Positions 32,797 to 41,632 of a DNA stretch of 64,000 bases are shown here, piece after piece (positions within the stretch are counted from its first letter, which is position 1; every line of letters begins with the position of its first letter). The stretch covers positions 1 to 64,000 of the forward strand of contig CAJFTS010000019.1 in the NCBI GenBank assembly GCA_904420015.1, read 5' to 3'. The notes under the pieces were generated by a model. That model was given only the letters and a program-made list of their open reading frames with translations. It did not search any database and was not told where the DNA came from. Position numbers and translations under genes: made by a program. This stretch comes from an uncultured Clostridia bacterium. GTDB taxonomy: Bacteria > Bacillota > Clostridia > Oscillospirales > Acutalibacteraceae.

Positions 32797-33318
32797 CTAT
32801 CTGTAATAGGAATGGATTTGATAATGCTCCGCCAGCGCGTCGCTTAACGAGCAGGCCGGCGCCGATAAGCTGGAACGGATGAAGTTCCCCTTGCTCCCCG
32901 TGACAACCGGCCGCGCGAAGAGGGCGCCTTCCCTTTCCTTGAGGGCGGAAATCTGGTCCGCAAGCCCTTCCACCTCGCCGTCCTGTGAAAAGCGCAGCTC
33001 ATCGAGCTGCAGCAAGGACAGCGCCGCCTCCGGCTCAACCGCCTTTTCCCGGTAAAGGGCCAGAAGCGCCTGGTCCCGGATCCGTCCGGTTTCCAAAGCC
33101 TCTATTTTTGCATTTGCCGTCTCCTGGGCCGCGAGGGCCTGGGCCTGACGCGTTGCATGAAGTTCCTCCGCCCGCTCCTCCTGCCTCGTCTGAAGCTCGG
33201 CCGTCCGCTGCGCCGCCGTCTCGTCCACCAGCTCCTGCAAGGCAAGGGACAGGGTCTTTCGAACCTCCTCGTCCAGCTGAATTCCCAGGTCGCTGAAAAT
33301 TTCCTCTAGTGCTTCCAT
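32797..33318 (-). CDS. Capsid scaffolding protein-like (coiled coil)
   Basis: The 173-residue protein is mostly one long charged coiled coil (about residues 20-145, rich in Glu, Gln, Ala and Arg), with a short C-terminal domain. This is the usual make-up of phage scaffold proteins (DUF4355-like), which guide capsid assembly and then leave. The start is ATG 33318 with AGGAGGAATCGCG; a longer frame to 33399 lies inside the portal gene. It sits 17 nt before the capsid gene, the canonical place. Confidence 0.8.
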   Translation of the reverse strand: MEALEEIFSDLGIQLDEEVRKTLSLALQELVDETAAQRTAELQTRQEERAEELHATRQAQALAAQETANAKIEALETGRIRDQALLALYREKAVEPEAALSLLQLDELRFSQDGEVEGLADQISALKEREGALFARPVVTGSKGNFIRSSLSAPACSLSDALAEHYQIHSYYR

Positions 33319-33332
33319 CGCGATTCCTCCTG

Positions 33333-34694
33333 TTACTCGGTTTGTTCGGTCTGGTCGATACGCTCCAGCTCTCCCTGGGGATCGGCCGCAATCCGCCATT
33401 TTTCCATATAGGACCGGCGGCTTCGCACCTTTGCCTCCACTTCCTTGAGGTCGTTGAGCCGTTCGGTCTCCTCGTCGTCGGGCAGGGGATACCCGTGCTC
33501 AATGTGCAGCTCCCATTCGATGTCTGGAAAAGAAGCCAGCCCCATCCGCTTGGCCAAATGGAAGATGGCGTATGCCATCCAGCCCAGCGCCGCCTCCCAA
33601 CAAGCCCATTTTTCCTCGCACCGGCACAGCAGCTCCCAGTACATGGTCCGGATGGACTGTCCGGAGCTCAGCGTACCTTTGAGCTGCTCGGCGGAGAGGT
33701 CGGGCACCGACAACAGCTCGTACATGTCCGACTTGATCCGGGACAGGGTGTGCTCGATCCGGTCGTCGTACCCGAACTTCGGTTCCAGCATCTCCATAGA
33801 CGCCTGTTTCCCGTCCATCATGGTCGGATCGGTCTGTAAATCAATTAAGGCGCCCGGCGCAATGACCAGCTTATCCAGGGAGGAAAGGCTCGCGTCGGTG
33901 GCCACCCGCTGCGGAAAGAGGTTGAAGCGCAGCGCATCGATGTCGTCGGAGGTCAAACGGTTGTATGCGTTCTGGTTTTCGATGAGCTCCGCCACATCGC
34001 TTTCGCCGGACAAATCGCCGGAAAGCCCGTCGTTTAAGATGACATAGGCCGGAATGAAGGAAAGCCCCGTGTCAAAGCGGTCGTACCGGCTTTCCACCAG
34101 CCGCCCGTCCCCGTCGTAAATCCCTTCGCTGAGAAGGCAGCGCCCTTGTTCCATGACAAATTTCTGCTTCCAAATTCGCTGCTTGCGATGGGTCGGCTCG
34201 GTGTTGAGCTGGTAAAAAAAGACGATCTTCGCAAGCTTGTCCGCATCGTCCTCCTTAGGCTCGTAAAGGAACTCCAGCGACGGGCGAAACCCAATGGAAA
34301 GGCCGTCCTCGTCGGTCCACAGCCGCAGGGCCACCCGTTTGCCGATAAAGCAGTCCCGCGCCGCCCTAATCAGCCGGTCGCCGAAATGGTTTTCCCGCAG
34401 GATACGGTTTAAAAACCGCGTCATTTCCTGCGCGGCCTGCGTATTTTCTTTCTCCATCGCCCGTACCGAAAACTCCGGTGTGCGTCCGAAAAGGAAACGT
34501 GCCTGCGCCTTAATCAGCTTCTTAATCAGGTTGGTGCGCTTCACCGTCGGCAGGTAGTCGAGCGTTCCGTTGACCGGCCACAGCTGCCCCTTGCCTTCGT
34601 AAAAGTCGTAGAGCCGGATAATCTCGCCGAATTCCTCCATAACCCGGCTCCCGTAAAGGCCGCCGAGCTCTTCCATGAAAGCGGTCGCGTTCAA
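33333..34694 (-). CDS. Phage portal protein (SPP1 gp6-like)
   Basis: This 453-residue protein forms the twelve-subunit ring through which DNA enters and leaves the capsid. It has the family layout: an N-terminal helical part with EEFGEIIRLYDFYEGKGQLW, a wing with RFLFGRTPEFSV, LTSDDIDALRFNLFPQRVA, and the stem/clip region IKSDMYELLSVPDLSAEQLKGTLSSGQSIRTMYW. The start is taken as TTG 34694, because GGGAGG lies 6 nt upstream and the codons further up lie inside terL; it overlaps nothing. No stop or frameshift interrupts it. Confidence 0.85.
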   Translation of the reverse strand: MNATAFMEELGGLYGSRVMEEFGEIIRLYDFYEGKGQLWPVNGTLDYLPTVKRTNLIKKLIKAQARFLFGRTPEFSVRAMEKENTQAAQEMTRFLNRILRENHFGDRLIRAARDCFIGKRVALRLWTDEDGLSIGFRPSLEFLYEPKEDDADKLAKIVFFYQLNTEPTHRKQRIWKQKFVMEQGRCLLSEGIYDGDGRLVESRYDRFDTGLSFIPAYVILNDGLSGDLSGESDVAELIENQNAYNRLTSDDIDALRFNLFPQRVATDASLSSLDKLVIAPGALIDLQTDPTMMDGKQASMEMLEPKFGYDDRIEHTLSRIKSDMYELLSVPDLSAEQLKGTLSSGQSIRTMYWELLCRCEEKWACWEAALGWMAYAIFHLAKRMGLASFPDIEWELHIEHGYPLPDDEETERLNDLKEVEAKVRSRRSYMEKWRIAADPQGELERIDQTEQTE

Positions 34695-34729
34695 ATCGAA
34701 TCCTCCCTCTGCCGGCGAAGGCCGCCGGA

Positions 34730-35938
34730 CTATTGTTTGTTTTTTCCCGAATAGCTCTCCCGCCGGGCACGTTGCAGATATAGGTCGGTTACCACCCCGT
34801 AGCGCAGCATGTCCATGCAGTGATCGTTTTCCTTGACCGGCGCGTCCCTGCCGCTTGTCTCGTCCCAGCAATACCGGTCGAATTCCGCAAGGGTGTGGAC
34901 GCAGCCCGGGTCAACCGTCAGCCGCCCGCCCGCCAAAAGGGCGCCCACCTGCCGGATTCCATCAAGCACCGCGTTTTTTCCCAAAACCACCTGCCACCCC
35001 GACCGCCGCAGCAGCGCAATCAGGGAGGAGGCGGAGGGATCGATGATCACGCGCCTGGTTTCCCCTTTGGAAAAGGCCAGTAAATCCCCCGCGTATTCCT
35101 CGTCGGTCTTTTGCCCCTGCTTTTTAGCGTCGTGGTAATATTCCCGCTCCAAATGGTAGCGGCCGTCCTCCTCGGTCAGGAGCCCAAAGACGCAGGGATT
35201 ATGTATGCCGTAATCGCAGGAGAGAAATTTGCGCCCGCCCGGCCCCGCTTCCTTTCTTGTTACATGAACCGCCCGGTCGAACCGGTCGTACACCGCCCCC
35301 TGGGCCGCGCACCATTCCCCGTCGATAAACCGCCGTTTAAACATCCCCGTGTATTCCTTTTCCAGCGCTTCCTTGTATCGCTTGGGCAGGTTGGGGTTGT
35401 CCGACAGGGTAAAATGCCACCGCAGCAGGTCGAGGCCGTCCTTTTGTAGATAATCGGAATAAAGCCAGTGGGAAACGCTGTCGGGATTGGTGGTGCCGTA
35501 AAACCGCGCCCCCTCCACCGACAGCCGGGATAAAAGCATTTGAAAAAAGGAGCGGGGCCAGAGGGTCAGCTCGTCCCCATAAGCGCCCGCCAGCGTCATC
35601 CCCCGCAGCTTGCCCTCCGCCCGGGCGTCGCCGGCGCCTGCCAGATAAACGGTCCTTCCAAACAAGCTTGCCTCCCGGGCCGAGAGCCGCACCCGAAAAT
35701 CCTTTTCTCCCAGCATGTCCGAAAGGGTGTCCAGAATGTTTCTCTTCAGGGTGTTTACCGTTTTCCCCGCCATCAACAGAGGGCCGGGCGGCGCTTTTGT
35801 TACAAAATACAGCCAGGCAAGCAAGGAGGAAATGGTTTTCCCGGAACGTACCGCCCCATCCCAAATATTCAGGCGTGCGTCACTCAGCGCAATGGACCGC
35901 ACCGCTTGATCGCTAAATTGGCCCCAGGAAAATCCCAT
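34730..35938 (-). CDS. Terminase large subunit
   Basis: The 402-residue protein is the DNA-packaging motor. The ATPase half has the Walker A box GAVRSGKT (29-36) and Walker B in AGAYGDELTL (about 115-124). The nuclease half has the aspartates in LSCDYGIHNP (~230), RRVIIDPSAS (~305) and ENDHCMDMLRY (~375), an RNase H fold. It resembles PBSX/SPP1-type (Terminase_3/6) enzymes, many of which pack by the headful without a strict sequence end, a property also used by gene-transfer agents. The ATG at 35938 directly follows the terS stop codon. All catalytic residues seem intact. Confidence 0.93.
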   Translation of the reverse strand: MGFSWGQFSDQAVRSIALSDARLNIWDGAVRSGKTISSLLAWLYFVTKAPPGPLLMAGKTVNTLKRNILDTLSDMLGEKDFRVRLSAREASLFGRTVYLAGAGDARAEGKLRGMTLAGAYGDELTLWPRSFFQMLLSRLSVEGARFYGTTNPDSVSHWLYSDYLQKDGLDLLRWHFTLSDNPNLPKRYKEALEKEYTGMFKRRFIDGEWCAAQGAVYDRFDRAVHVTRKEAGPGGRKFLSCDYGIHNPCVFGLLTEEDGRYHLEREYYHDAKKQGQKTDEEYAGDLLAFSKGETRRVIIDPSASSLIALLRRSGWQVVLGKNAVLDGIRQVGALLAGGRLTVDPGCVHTLAEFDRYCWDETSGRDAPVKENDHCMDMLRYGVVTDLYLQRARRESYSGKNKQ

Positions 35939-36349
35939 TTAGGAGAGCCTCCTAGCCAACGCGCCGATGGCCTCGGAAATGGCCTTTGCCCCATCCTCCT
36001 GAGGGACCTGGGCGTTTTGACATCCCTTCTGGATGCGTTCCAGCGCGCAGGCCAGTTCATAAATGTTGCGCGGAGAAATCTGCTTCGCCCATTCGCTGTT
36101 CGCGCCGGTCAGATTCTCCAGCGCCTCCAGCAGGTTGCTCCAGGCATTTTGCAGCTGAGCCGCCTCATTGGAACGCAAGGAGCCCTGCGGCTTGCGTCCC
36201 CGCTTGCTTTTGACAAAGCCGGGGCGCCGTTTTGCCTCCCGCAGGAGGCTTTGATAGCGGATGGATTTTTCCTCAGCAAAGGCGCGCAGGCTTCGATACC
36301 CGCCCTTTCTGTATTCCGCCTCCAGGCTGTCCCAGTCGTATTCTGCCAT
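35939..36349 (-). CDS. Terminase small subunit-like protein
   Basis: The 136-residue protein has an N-terminal helix-turn-helix-like region (WDSLEAEYRKGGYRSLRAFAEEKSIRYQSLLREAKRR), which suits DNA recognition, a basic linker (KSKRGRKPQGSLRS) and a helical C-terminal part for oligomer formation. It is directly followed by terL, the usual order. The start is ATG 36349, with GGGAGGTG 7 nt upstream. It is the first gene of the structural locus and lies ~150 nt after the -10 box of the special promoter. Confidence 0.8.
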   Translation of the reverse strand: MAEYDWDSLEAEYRKGGYRSLRAFAEEKSIRYQSLLREAKRRPGFVKSKRGRKPQGSLRSNEAAQLQNAWSNLLEALENLTGANSEWAKQISPRNIYELACALERIQKGCQNAQVPQEDGAKAISEAIGALARRLS

Positions 36350-36498
36350 GCATTCACCTCCCATGCCTTATCGCAAACATCCCCCTTATCCCCTTGCACA
36401 GGGGAAAGGATGCAAAGCGGCGGCGTCGCACGGTGTGGAAAAAGAAGGTGGGTGAGCCAACCTGACGAATCCGCCGCTGAACTTATGTTTGCAGCCTG

Positions 36499-36541
36499 AT
36501 TATAGCACGTATGTTCGATGGCCGGGTGCAAAGGGCGTGCA
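36499..36541 (-). promoter_or_regulatory. Promoter of the phage-like structural locus, twin of the fibre-locus promoter
   Basis: Minus strand: TGCACG (36541-36536), 5 nt, TGCACCCG (36530-36523), 15 nt, TGCTATAAT (36507-36499). The elements and both spacings are exactly those of 4036-4078. A direct repeat of TGCAC one helical turn apart, covering the -35 position, suggests a transcription activator. The ~150-nt leader holds short inverted repeats but no further gene. Confidence 0.75.
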
Positions 36542-36712
36542 GCATTCCCTCAGAAAAGAGGGTGTCCGCCGACCGGTTTTGTGGTATACTAAATGTGTCC
36601 ATTTTGCCCGTGCCTCTGGGAAGAAGGAGTCCCTTCGTATCCGACGGGGGCCTTAGGAGTATTCGCCTGCGCAGGGCAAACAAAGTATCAATGGAAAGGG
36701 AGCGTGCCTATC

Positions 36713-37129
36713 ATGAAATCCTACCGCAAAGAGCTGTTTTTTCATCTTCCCACCCGCCGCGCCTTCGTCAATATCACCCCCCAGGTGGAGCAGTGCCTCA
36801 AGGAAAGCGGCATTCAGGAAGGCCTCCTTTTGTGCAACGCTATGAATATCACCGCCAGCGTGTTCATCAATGACGATGAGAGCGGCCTGCATGCGGATTT
36901 TGAGCGTTTTTTGGAGCGCTTGGCCCCCGAAAAGCCTTACGATCAGTATCAACATAACGGCTATGAGGACAATGCGGATGCCCATATTAAGCGTACCATT
37001 ATGGGCAGGGAAGTGGTGGTGGCCGTCACAAAGGGACGGCTGGACTTCGGCACCTGGGAGCAGATTTTCTATGGAGAATTTGACGGCAAGAGGGAAAAGC
37101 GTGTCCTCGTCAAAATCATCGGCGCGTGA
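36713..37129 (+). CDS. YjbQ/UPF0047 family protein
   Basis: The 138-residue protein matches the YjbQ family: [39 protein letters not shown] in the first half, then [57 protein letters not shown]. The conserved histidines and the DFGTWEQI motif form the putative active site. Members have weak thiamin-phosphate-synthase activity when overproduced, but the natural role is unknown. The start is ATG 36713; 40 codons further upstream belong to the promoter region. A TATACT box at 36583 may be its -10. It is divergent from the phage-like structural locus. Confidence 0.92.
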   Translation: MKSYRKELFFHLPTRRAFVNITPQVEQCLKESGIQEGLLLCNAMNITASVFINDDESGLHADFERFLERLAPEKPYDQYQHNGYEDNADAHIKRTIMGREVVVAVTKGRLDFGTWEQIFYGEFDGKREKRVLVKIIGA

Positions 37130-37284
37130 TCCTTCGGCAGAAATAAACCGCTTACGGTTCCTTCATAAATATTTCATCACTTGGCAGGACGGGTTGTTAT
37201 AATGTTCTTATGGACAATTGATTCCGCTTCCATGCGAAGTTGCGGCAAATAGAAAGGCAAAAGGTGCAAAAGGAGGATATTTTC

Positions 37285-37977
37285 ATGGCGAACACTAAAA
37301 TCCTAATCGTCGACGACGATACCAACATCTGCGAATTGCTTCGGCTTTACGTGGAAAAGGAAGGCTACGACGTGGTGCTGGCACACGACGGGGGCAAGGC
37401 GCTGGAGGCCTTTGAAAAGGAGCAGCCCGACCTGATTTTGCTCGACATCATGCTTCCGGTGCTCGACGGCTGGCAGGTCTGCCGTGAAATCCGTAAGAAA
37501 GCCTCCACTCCCATCATCATGCTCACCGCCAAGGGAGAAACCTTTGATAAAATCCTGGGCCTTGAGCTTGGTGCGGACGACTATGTGGTCAAGCCCTTTG
37601 AAGCCAAAGAGGTGGTGGCCCGCATCAAGGCGGTGCTGCGCCGCGCCGCGCCTGCGGAAGCCGCCAGCGACAGCAAAGAGGTGCATTTTGACAAGCTCTC
37701 CATCAACATGACCAATTACGAGCTGAAGGTGGACGGCAAGCAGATCGACGTTCCGCCCAAGGAAATGGAACTGATTTATCACCTGGCCAGCAATCCCAAC
37801 CGCGTCTATACCCGCGACCAGCTGCTTGACGAGGTGTGGGGATTCGACTATTACGGCGACTCCAGAACGGTTGACGTGCATGTCAAGCGCCTGCGTGAAA
37901 AGCTGGAAGGCGTTTCGGACAAATGGAGCCTGAAAACCGTTTGGGGCGTCGGATATAAATTCGAGGTCCGCGAATAA
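37285..37977 (+). CDS. OmpR/PhoB-type response regulator
   Basis: The 230-residue protein has a receiver domain (residues 1-~120) with acidic D10-D11-D12, the phosphoacceptor D54 in LLDIMLP, T in MLTAKG and K in VVKPFE, then a winged-helix DNA-binding domain ending RTVDVHVKRLREKLE..KTVWGVGYKF. ATG 37285 follows AAAGGAGGATATTTTC. The sensor kinase starts on the last base of its stop codon, so both are made together. HtrA, encoded next, is a typical target of envelope-stress systems of this type, although the link is inferred. Confidence 0.95.
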   Translation: MANTKILIVDDDTNICELLRLYVEKEGYDVVLAHDGGKALEAFEKEQPDLILLDIMLPVLDGWQVCREIRKKASTPIIMLTAKGETFDKILGLELGADDYVVKPFEAKEVVARIKAVLRRAAPAEAASDSKEVHFDKLSINMTNYELKVDGKQIDVPPKEMELIYHLASNPNRVYTRDQLLDEVWGFDYYGDSRTVDVHVKRLREKLEGVSDKWSLKTVWGVGYKFEVRE

Positions 37978-39527
37978 TGCGAAAGAGTATCTTTGTCAAG
38001 TACTTTACCGTTATCACCTCCATCATCCTGGTTTGCCTAACCATTCTGGGCACCCTGCTTATCTCCTTTTCCGCCCAGTATTGGGTCAACGACAAGCAGG
38101 AGATGCTGACCCGCAACGCCAAAAGCCTGGCGGGCATCATGGGGGATCTGGCTTTAAACAACTCCCAGATCCAGTGGGATGTGAAGGAGCAGCAGTATTC
38201 GTTGTATTTTTCCCCTTACAGCATCCCGGAATCTATGAATACCGCCATCGGGGTGATGGCGTCGACCTCCAACTCGGATGTGCGGATCATCGGCCCCAAT
38301 GGAAAGACGCTGTTGTTTGCCACCTACAACAGCAAAATCAACCCGGACGACATGCTCCAAAAGGAAATTCCCACCGATGTGGCCGAAAAGTCCTTAGTCG
38401 GTTCCTCCTATACGGTGGGCCGCCTGGGGGACAACTATACGGAAACCTACTATACCGCAGGGGAACCCATTAAAGCGGGGGATGCCGGGGTGGTGGGCGC
38501 CGTGCTTCTGTCCACACCCACCGGCGATCTGTCCGGATACATCGGGGACAATCTGCGGATGTTCCTCCTGGCCGCCGTCCTGGTCTTGATCCTGTCCTTC
38601 CTGGCCACCTATGCGCTTACCTATCAGATGGCCAAGCCGCTTCGCCAAATGGTGCTGGCCGCCCGTAAGTTCGGGGAAGGGGACTTTTCCACAAAGATTC
38701 CCGTCAACAATCAGGATGAGGTGGCGGAATTGGCCATTGCACTGAACAATATGGCCTCGTCCCTGGCCTCGGTGGAAGGGATGCGCCGTTCCTTCGTGGC
38801 CAACGTCTCCCATGAGCTGCGCACCCCCATGACCACCATCGGCGGGTTTATCGACGGCATTCTCGACGGCACCATTCCGGAGGAAAAGCAGGAGCAGTAT
38901 CTGCGCACCGTTTCCGACGAAATCAAGCGCTTGTCCCGCCTGGTCCGTTCCATGCTGGACATCTCCCGCATGGAAGCGGGAGAGCTGAAGATCAATCCGT
39001 CCGTATTCAGCCTGCCGGATATGGTGATGCGGGTCTTTTTCTCCTGTGAAAACCTCATCAGCGAGAAAAATATCGAGGTCCGCGGCCTGGAAAATCTCCC
39101 CGATATCCGCGTAAAGGCGGACCCGGACCGCATCCATCAAATCATCTTCAATTTGGTGGACAACGCCATCAAGTTTACCAATGAGGGCGGCTATATCGCC
39201 ATCACCATACGGGAGGAAAACGGATGGGTTTACTTTACCATCCGAAACAGCGGCCGGGGCATCGCCCGGGCAGATTTGGGGAAAATCTTCGAGCGTTTTT
39301 ATAAAACGGATAAATCCCGTAGCCTCGATAAAAAGGGCGTTGGCTTGGGGCTGTTCATCGTGCGTATGCTCATGCAGCTGCACGGCGGGGACATTACCGC
39401 CCGCAGCGTGGAGGGCGAATACGCGGAATTTGAATTCTGGCTTCCGGCCATGAAGCCCGAGCCGGAAAAGCCCGCGAAAATCGAGCGTACCGGAAAAGGG
39501 GAAAAACCCCCGAAGGAAAGCCAGTAA
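37977..39527 (+). CDS. Membrane sensor histidine kinase
   Basis: The 516-residue protein has TM1 at about 9-31, an extracellular sensor of ~160 residues (PAS-like/double Cache size), TM2 at 194-216, a HAMP linker (217-268), a HisKA domain with the phosphorylated H279 in SHELRTPMTT, and an ATPase domain with NLVDNAIKFTNEGG (N box), RGIA (G1) and GVGLGLFIV (G2). It is the WalK/PhoR type. The C-terminus is a short Lys/Pro/Glu-rich tail. It overlaps the regulator gene by one base. The signal is unknown. Confidence 0.95.
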   Translation: MRKSIFVKYFTVITSIILVCLTILGTLLISFSAQYWVNDKQEMLTRNAKSLAGIMGDLALNNSQIQWDVKEQQYSLYFSPYSIPESMNTAIGVMASTSNSDVRIIGPNGKTLLFATYNSKINPDDMLQKEIPTDVAEKSLVGSSYTVGRLGDNYTETYYTAGEPIKAGDAGVVGAVLLSTPTGDLSGYIGDNLRMFLLAAVLVLILSFLATYALTYQMAKPLRQMVLAARKFGEGDFSTKIPVNNQDEVAELAIALNNMASSLASVEGMRRSFVANVSHELRTPMTTIGGFIDGILDGTIPEEKQEQYLRTVSDEIKRLSRLVRSMLDISRMEAGELKINPSVFSLPDMVMRVFFSCENLISEKNIEVRGLENLPDIRVKADPDRIHQIIFNLVDNAIKFTNEGGYIAITIREENGWVYFTIRNSGRGIARADLGKIFERFYKTDKSRSLDKKGVGLGLFIVRMLMQLHGGDITARSVEGEYAEFEFWLPAMKPEPEKPAKIERTGKGEKPPKESQ

Positions 39528-39634
39528 TTTTCATGTTCTTTGCAATTGCGGCAAGAAACTGGACATAACAATAGGAGAGCATACAGCCAAACGGCAAAGA
39601 TAACTTGCGGGGAAAATCGGAGAGGAGCAGGTTC

Positions 39635-41383
39635 ATGAAGGATATCTACGACATTCTCAAGGAGTTTGAGGACAAAGAGAAACAGGAAAGCGCGCGTTCG
39701 GAGGAAATCAAAGCCGATACTGCGCCATTGGAAGCGGTCAAGGAAGAACTGCAAAAGGTCGCGAAGGAACCGTCGGCTCCGGGCGATTCACAGGCCGCGG
39801 ATATGCCCGCCCCGCCGAAAGAGCCGGAGCCGGCCGAACCGGAATCGGCCGAAGCCGCGGCACAGTCCGACGATATACCCGAAGGCTTTGCCGCACTGGG
39901 AGAAGGGCCGGTGCAGCCGCCTCCCGCCGCGCCGCAGCAGGCCTCGTCCCAGTCCGCGCCGGCCGGGTATGGCCAGCCGCCGCAGCCTCCCTACGGGGCG
40001 CCGTCTTATCCGCCGCCCTATCCACCGCCTTCTGCCGCCGGGCAGCCTGGCTATCCCAATTGCGCAAATCCTTGGCAGAATGGGTACTCCGCACAAACAC
40101 CGCCGCCTTATCCGCCCCGTTCCCCCATGGGCTTTCAGCCGGAACCGCCTTCCAAAAAGAAGAACCGGCCCTTCAAGGTGCTCGCCATTGTGGTTTGCTG
40201 TATCTTCGGCATCGCGGTTTTGGGGTTCGGCGGCCTCGGCATTTATAACATGGTGGCTGGAAACACCGGCTTTCTTGATTTTGGAACCAGCAGCTCCGCC
40301 TCCTCCACCCAGCCCAATACCGACAGCAATCAAGGCGTTCAGGAAGGATTGGGCAGTGCCCCGCCCTTCCAGATTGATGAAACCCCAACCACCTCCGACC
40401 CGGTTTCCGAGGACGGCATTCTGACCCCCAAGCAAATTTATGAAAAGGTATCCCCCTCTGTGGTGGCCATTACCGCCATTGTCCCTCAGACCGGCACCTT
40501 TGAGGAGAGCTCCAACAGCTATGGCTCCGGGATTATCATGAACCAGGAAGGCTATATCCTCACCAACGCCCATGTGCTCGGCAGCGCCAGCAACACCTTC
40601 CAGGTTAAGCTTTCCAGCGGGGAAGAGTATATGGCCAGCTTTATCGCCGCCGATACCAAAACCGACCTCGGCATCATCCGTATCGACGCGCCCAACCTGG
40701 TACCCGCTAATTTTGGCGATTCCGACAGCATCGTTATCGGGGACGACGCCTATGCCATCGGCAATCCGGGCGGCCCCAACCTGCAAAGCTCTCTGAGCGT
40801 GGGCCATATCTCCGGTATCAACCGCCAAGTCATCGTCAACGGCAATTCGGAGATCCCCTATATCCAGACCGACGCCGCCATCAATCCCGGGAACTCCGGC
40901 GGCGCGCTGATTAACCAGTATGGGCAGGTCATCGGCATCAACACCGTAAAGATTTCCGGCAGCTCCTATGAAGGCCTTGGCTTTGCCATTCCCATCACCC
41001 AGGCCCAGCCCTATATCGACCAGCTTTTGGTCAACGGCAGGATTCTCGGCCGTGTCCGCATCGGCGCCTCCTTCCAGGTCATCGACGAAGCCCGCGCCGT
41101 GGCCAACAACCTCCCCGAAGGGCTTTATGTCTATTCCATCCAGTCGGACAGCGACCTGCTCAACGCCGGCGTGGAAACCGGGGACGTCGTCACCCAGTGC
41201 AATGGACAGAAGCTGACCGACGTATCGGTGCTCAAGGAAATCCTGAAAACCAAGCAGCCCGGCGAAACGGTGGAATTAACTGTATTCCGCCGCCGGATGG
41301 GGAATACCCCGGAACAGGAATTTACCGTTACCGTCAAGGTCCTGGAAGACGTGGACACCGCCTTTCAGATCGCCACACCCTAA
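39635..41383 (+). CDS. HtrA/DegP-type membrane-anchored serine protease
   Basis: The 582-residue protein has four parts: a cytoplasmic N-terminal region of ~178 residues that is acidic and then very rich in Pro, Tyr, Gln and Ala (PPYPPPSAAG type repeats), one transmembrane helix (~181-205), a trypsin-like domain with the triad H313 (TNAHVLG), D344 (TKTDLGII) and S421 (GNSGGALI), and a C-terminal PDZ domain (about 485-575). It should degrade or refold damaged proteins outside the membrane. The start is ATG 39635 with GAGAGGAGCAGGTTC. It follows the two-component genes by 107 nt and is closed by a terminator. The long proline-rich cytoplasmic part is unusual for this family. Confidence 0.94.
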   Translation: MKDIYDILKEFEDKEKQESARSEEIKADTAPLEAVKEELQKVAKEPSAPGDSQAADMPAPPKEPEPAEPESAEAAAQSDDIPEGFAALGEGPVQPPPAAPQQASSQSAPAGYGQPPQPPYGAPSYPPPYPPPSAAGQPGYPNCANPWQNGYSAQTPPPYPPRSPMGFQPEPPSKKKNRPFKVLAIVVCCIFGIAVLGFGGLGIYNMVAGNTGFLDFGTSSSASSTQPNTDSNQGVQEGLGSAPPFQIDETPTTSDPVSEDGILTPKQIYEKVSPSVVAITAIVPQTGTFEESSNSYGSGIIMNQEGYILTNAHVLGSASNTFQVKLSSGEEYMASFIAADTKTDLGIIRIDAPNLVPANFGDSDSIVIGDDAYAIGNPGGPNLQSSLSVGHISGINRQVIVNGNSEIPYIQTDAAINPGNSGGALINQYGQVIGINTVKISGSSYEGLGFAIPITQAQPYIDQLLVNGRILGRVRIGASFQVIDEARAVANNLPEGLYVYSIQSDSDLLNAGVETGDVVTQCNGQKLTDVSVLKEILKTKQPGETVELTVFRRRMGNTPEQEFTVTVKVLEDVDTAFQIATP

Positions 41384-41386
41384 AGA

Positions 41387-41416
41387 GAAACGGGAGGGCC
41401 GAACGCCCTCCCGTTT
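41387..41416 (+). terminator. htrA terminator
   Basis: GAAACGGGAGGGC pairs with GCCCTCCCGTTTT around CGAAC; T-rich sequence follows. Confidence 0.88.
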
Positions 41417-41565
41417 TCCGCTTTTTTGGCCGGTGTGAAAAGGAATCTCCCCTTAAAAATCGACAGCAAAAAACCGCCGCCTTGTGGTATCCTGACAGAT
41501 AGTCCTTGAACTTTGATAGGAAAACCGAAACATTGTGATATCGTCATAATATTAGAAATATATGG

Positions 41566-41594
41566 TTGTATTTTCTGTATAATTATGCTATAAT
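41566..41594 (+). promoter_or_regulatory. Phosphofructokinase promoter
   Basis: TTGTAT (41566-41571), 17-nt spacer, perfect TATAAT (41589-41594) in an AT-rich stretch. Confidence 0.75.
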
Positions 41595-41632
41595 ACAAAT
41601 ACATACTAAGGCATTAGCAGGAGGCGGAACGT

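Noticed and set aside
25183-36349. Interpretation as an ordinary complete prophage
   Set aside because: No integrase, repressor, replication or tape-measure gene is present, the fibre and lysis genes are at another locus with the same promoter, and no att-like flanking repeat is seen. A defective prophage remains possible and is the main alternative to a gene-transfer agent.
27069-36349. A contractile injection system or R-type tailocin
   Set aside because: No sheath, spike/VgrG or baseplate wedge genes are seen, and terminase, portal and capsid genes are present, which tailocins lack.
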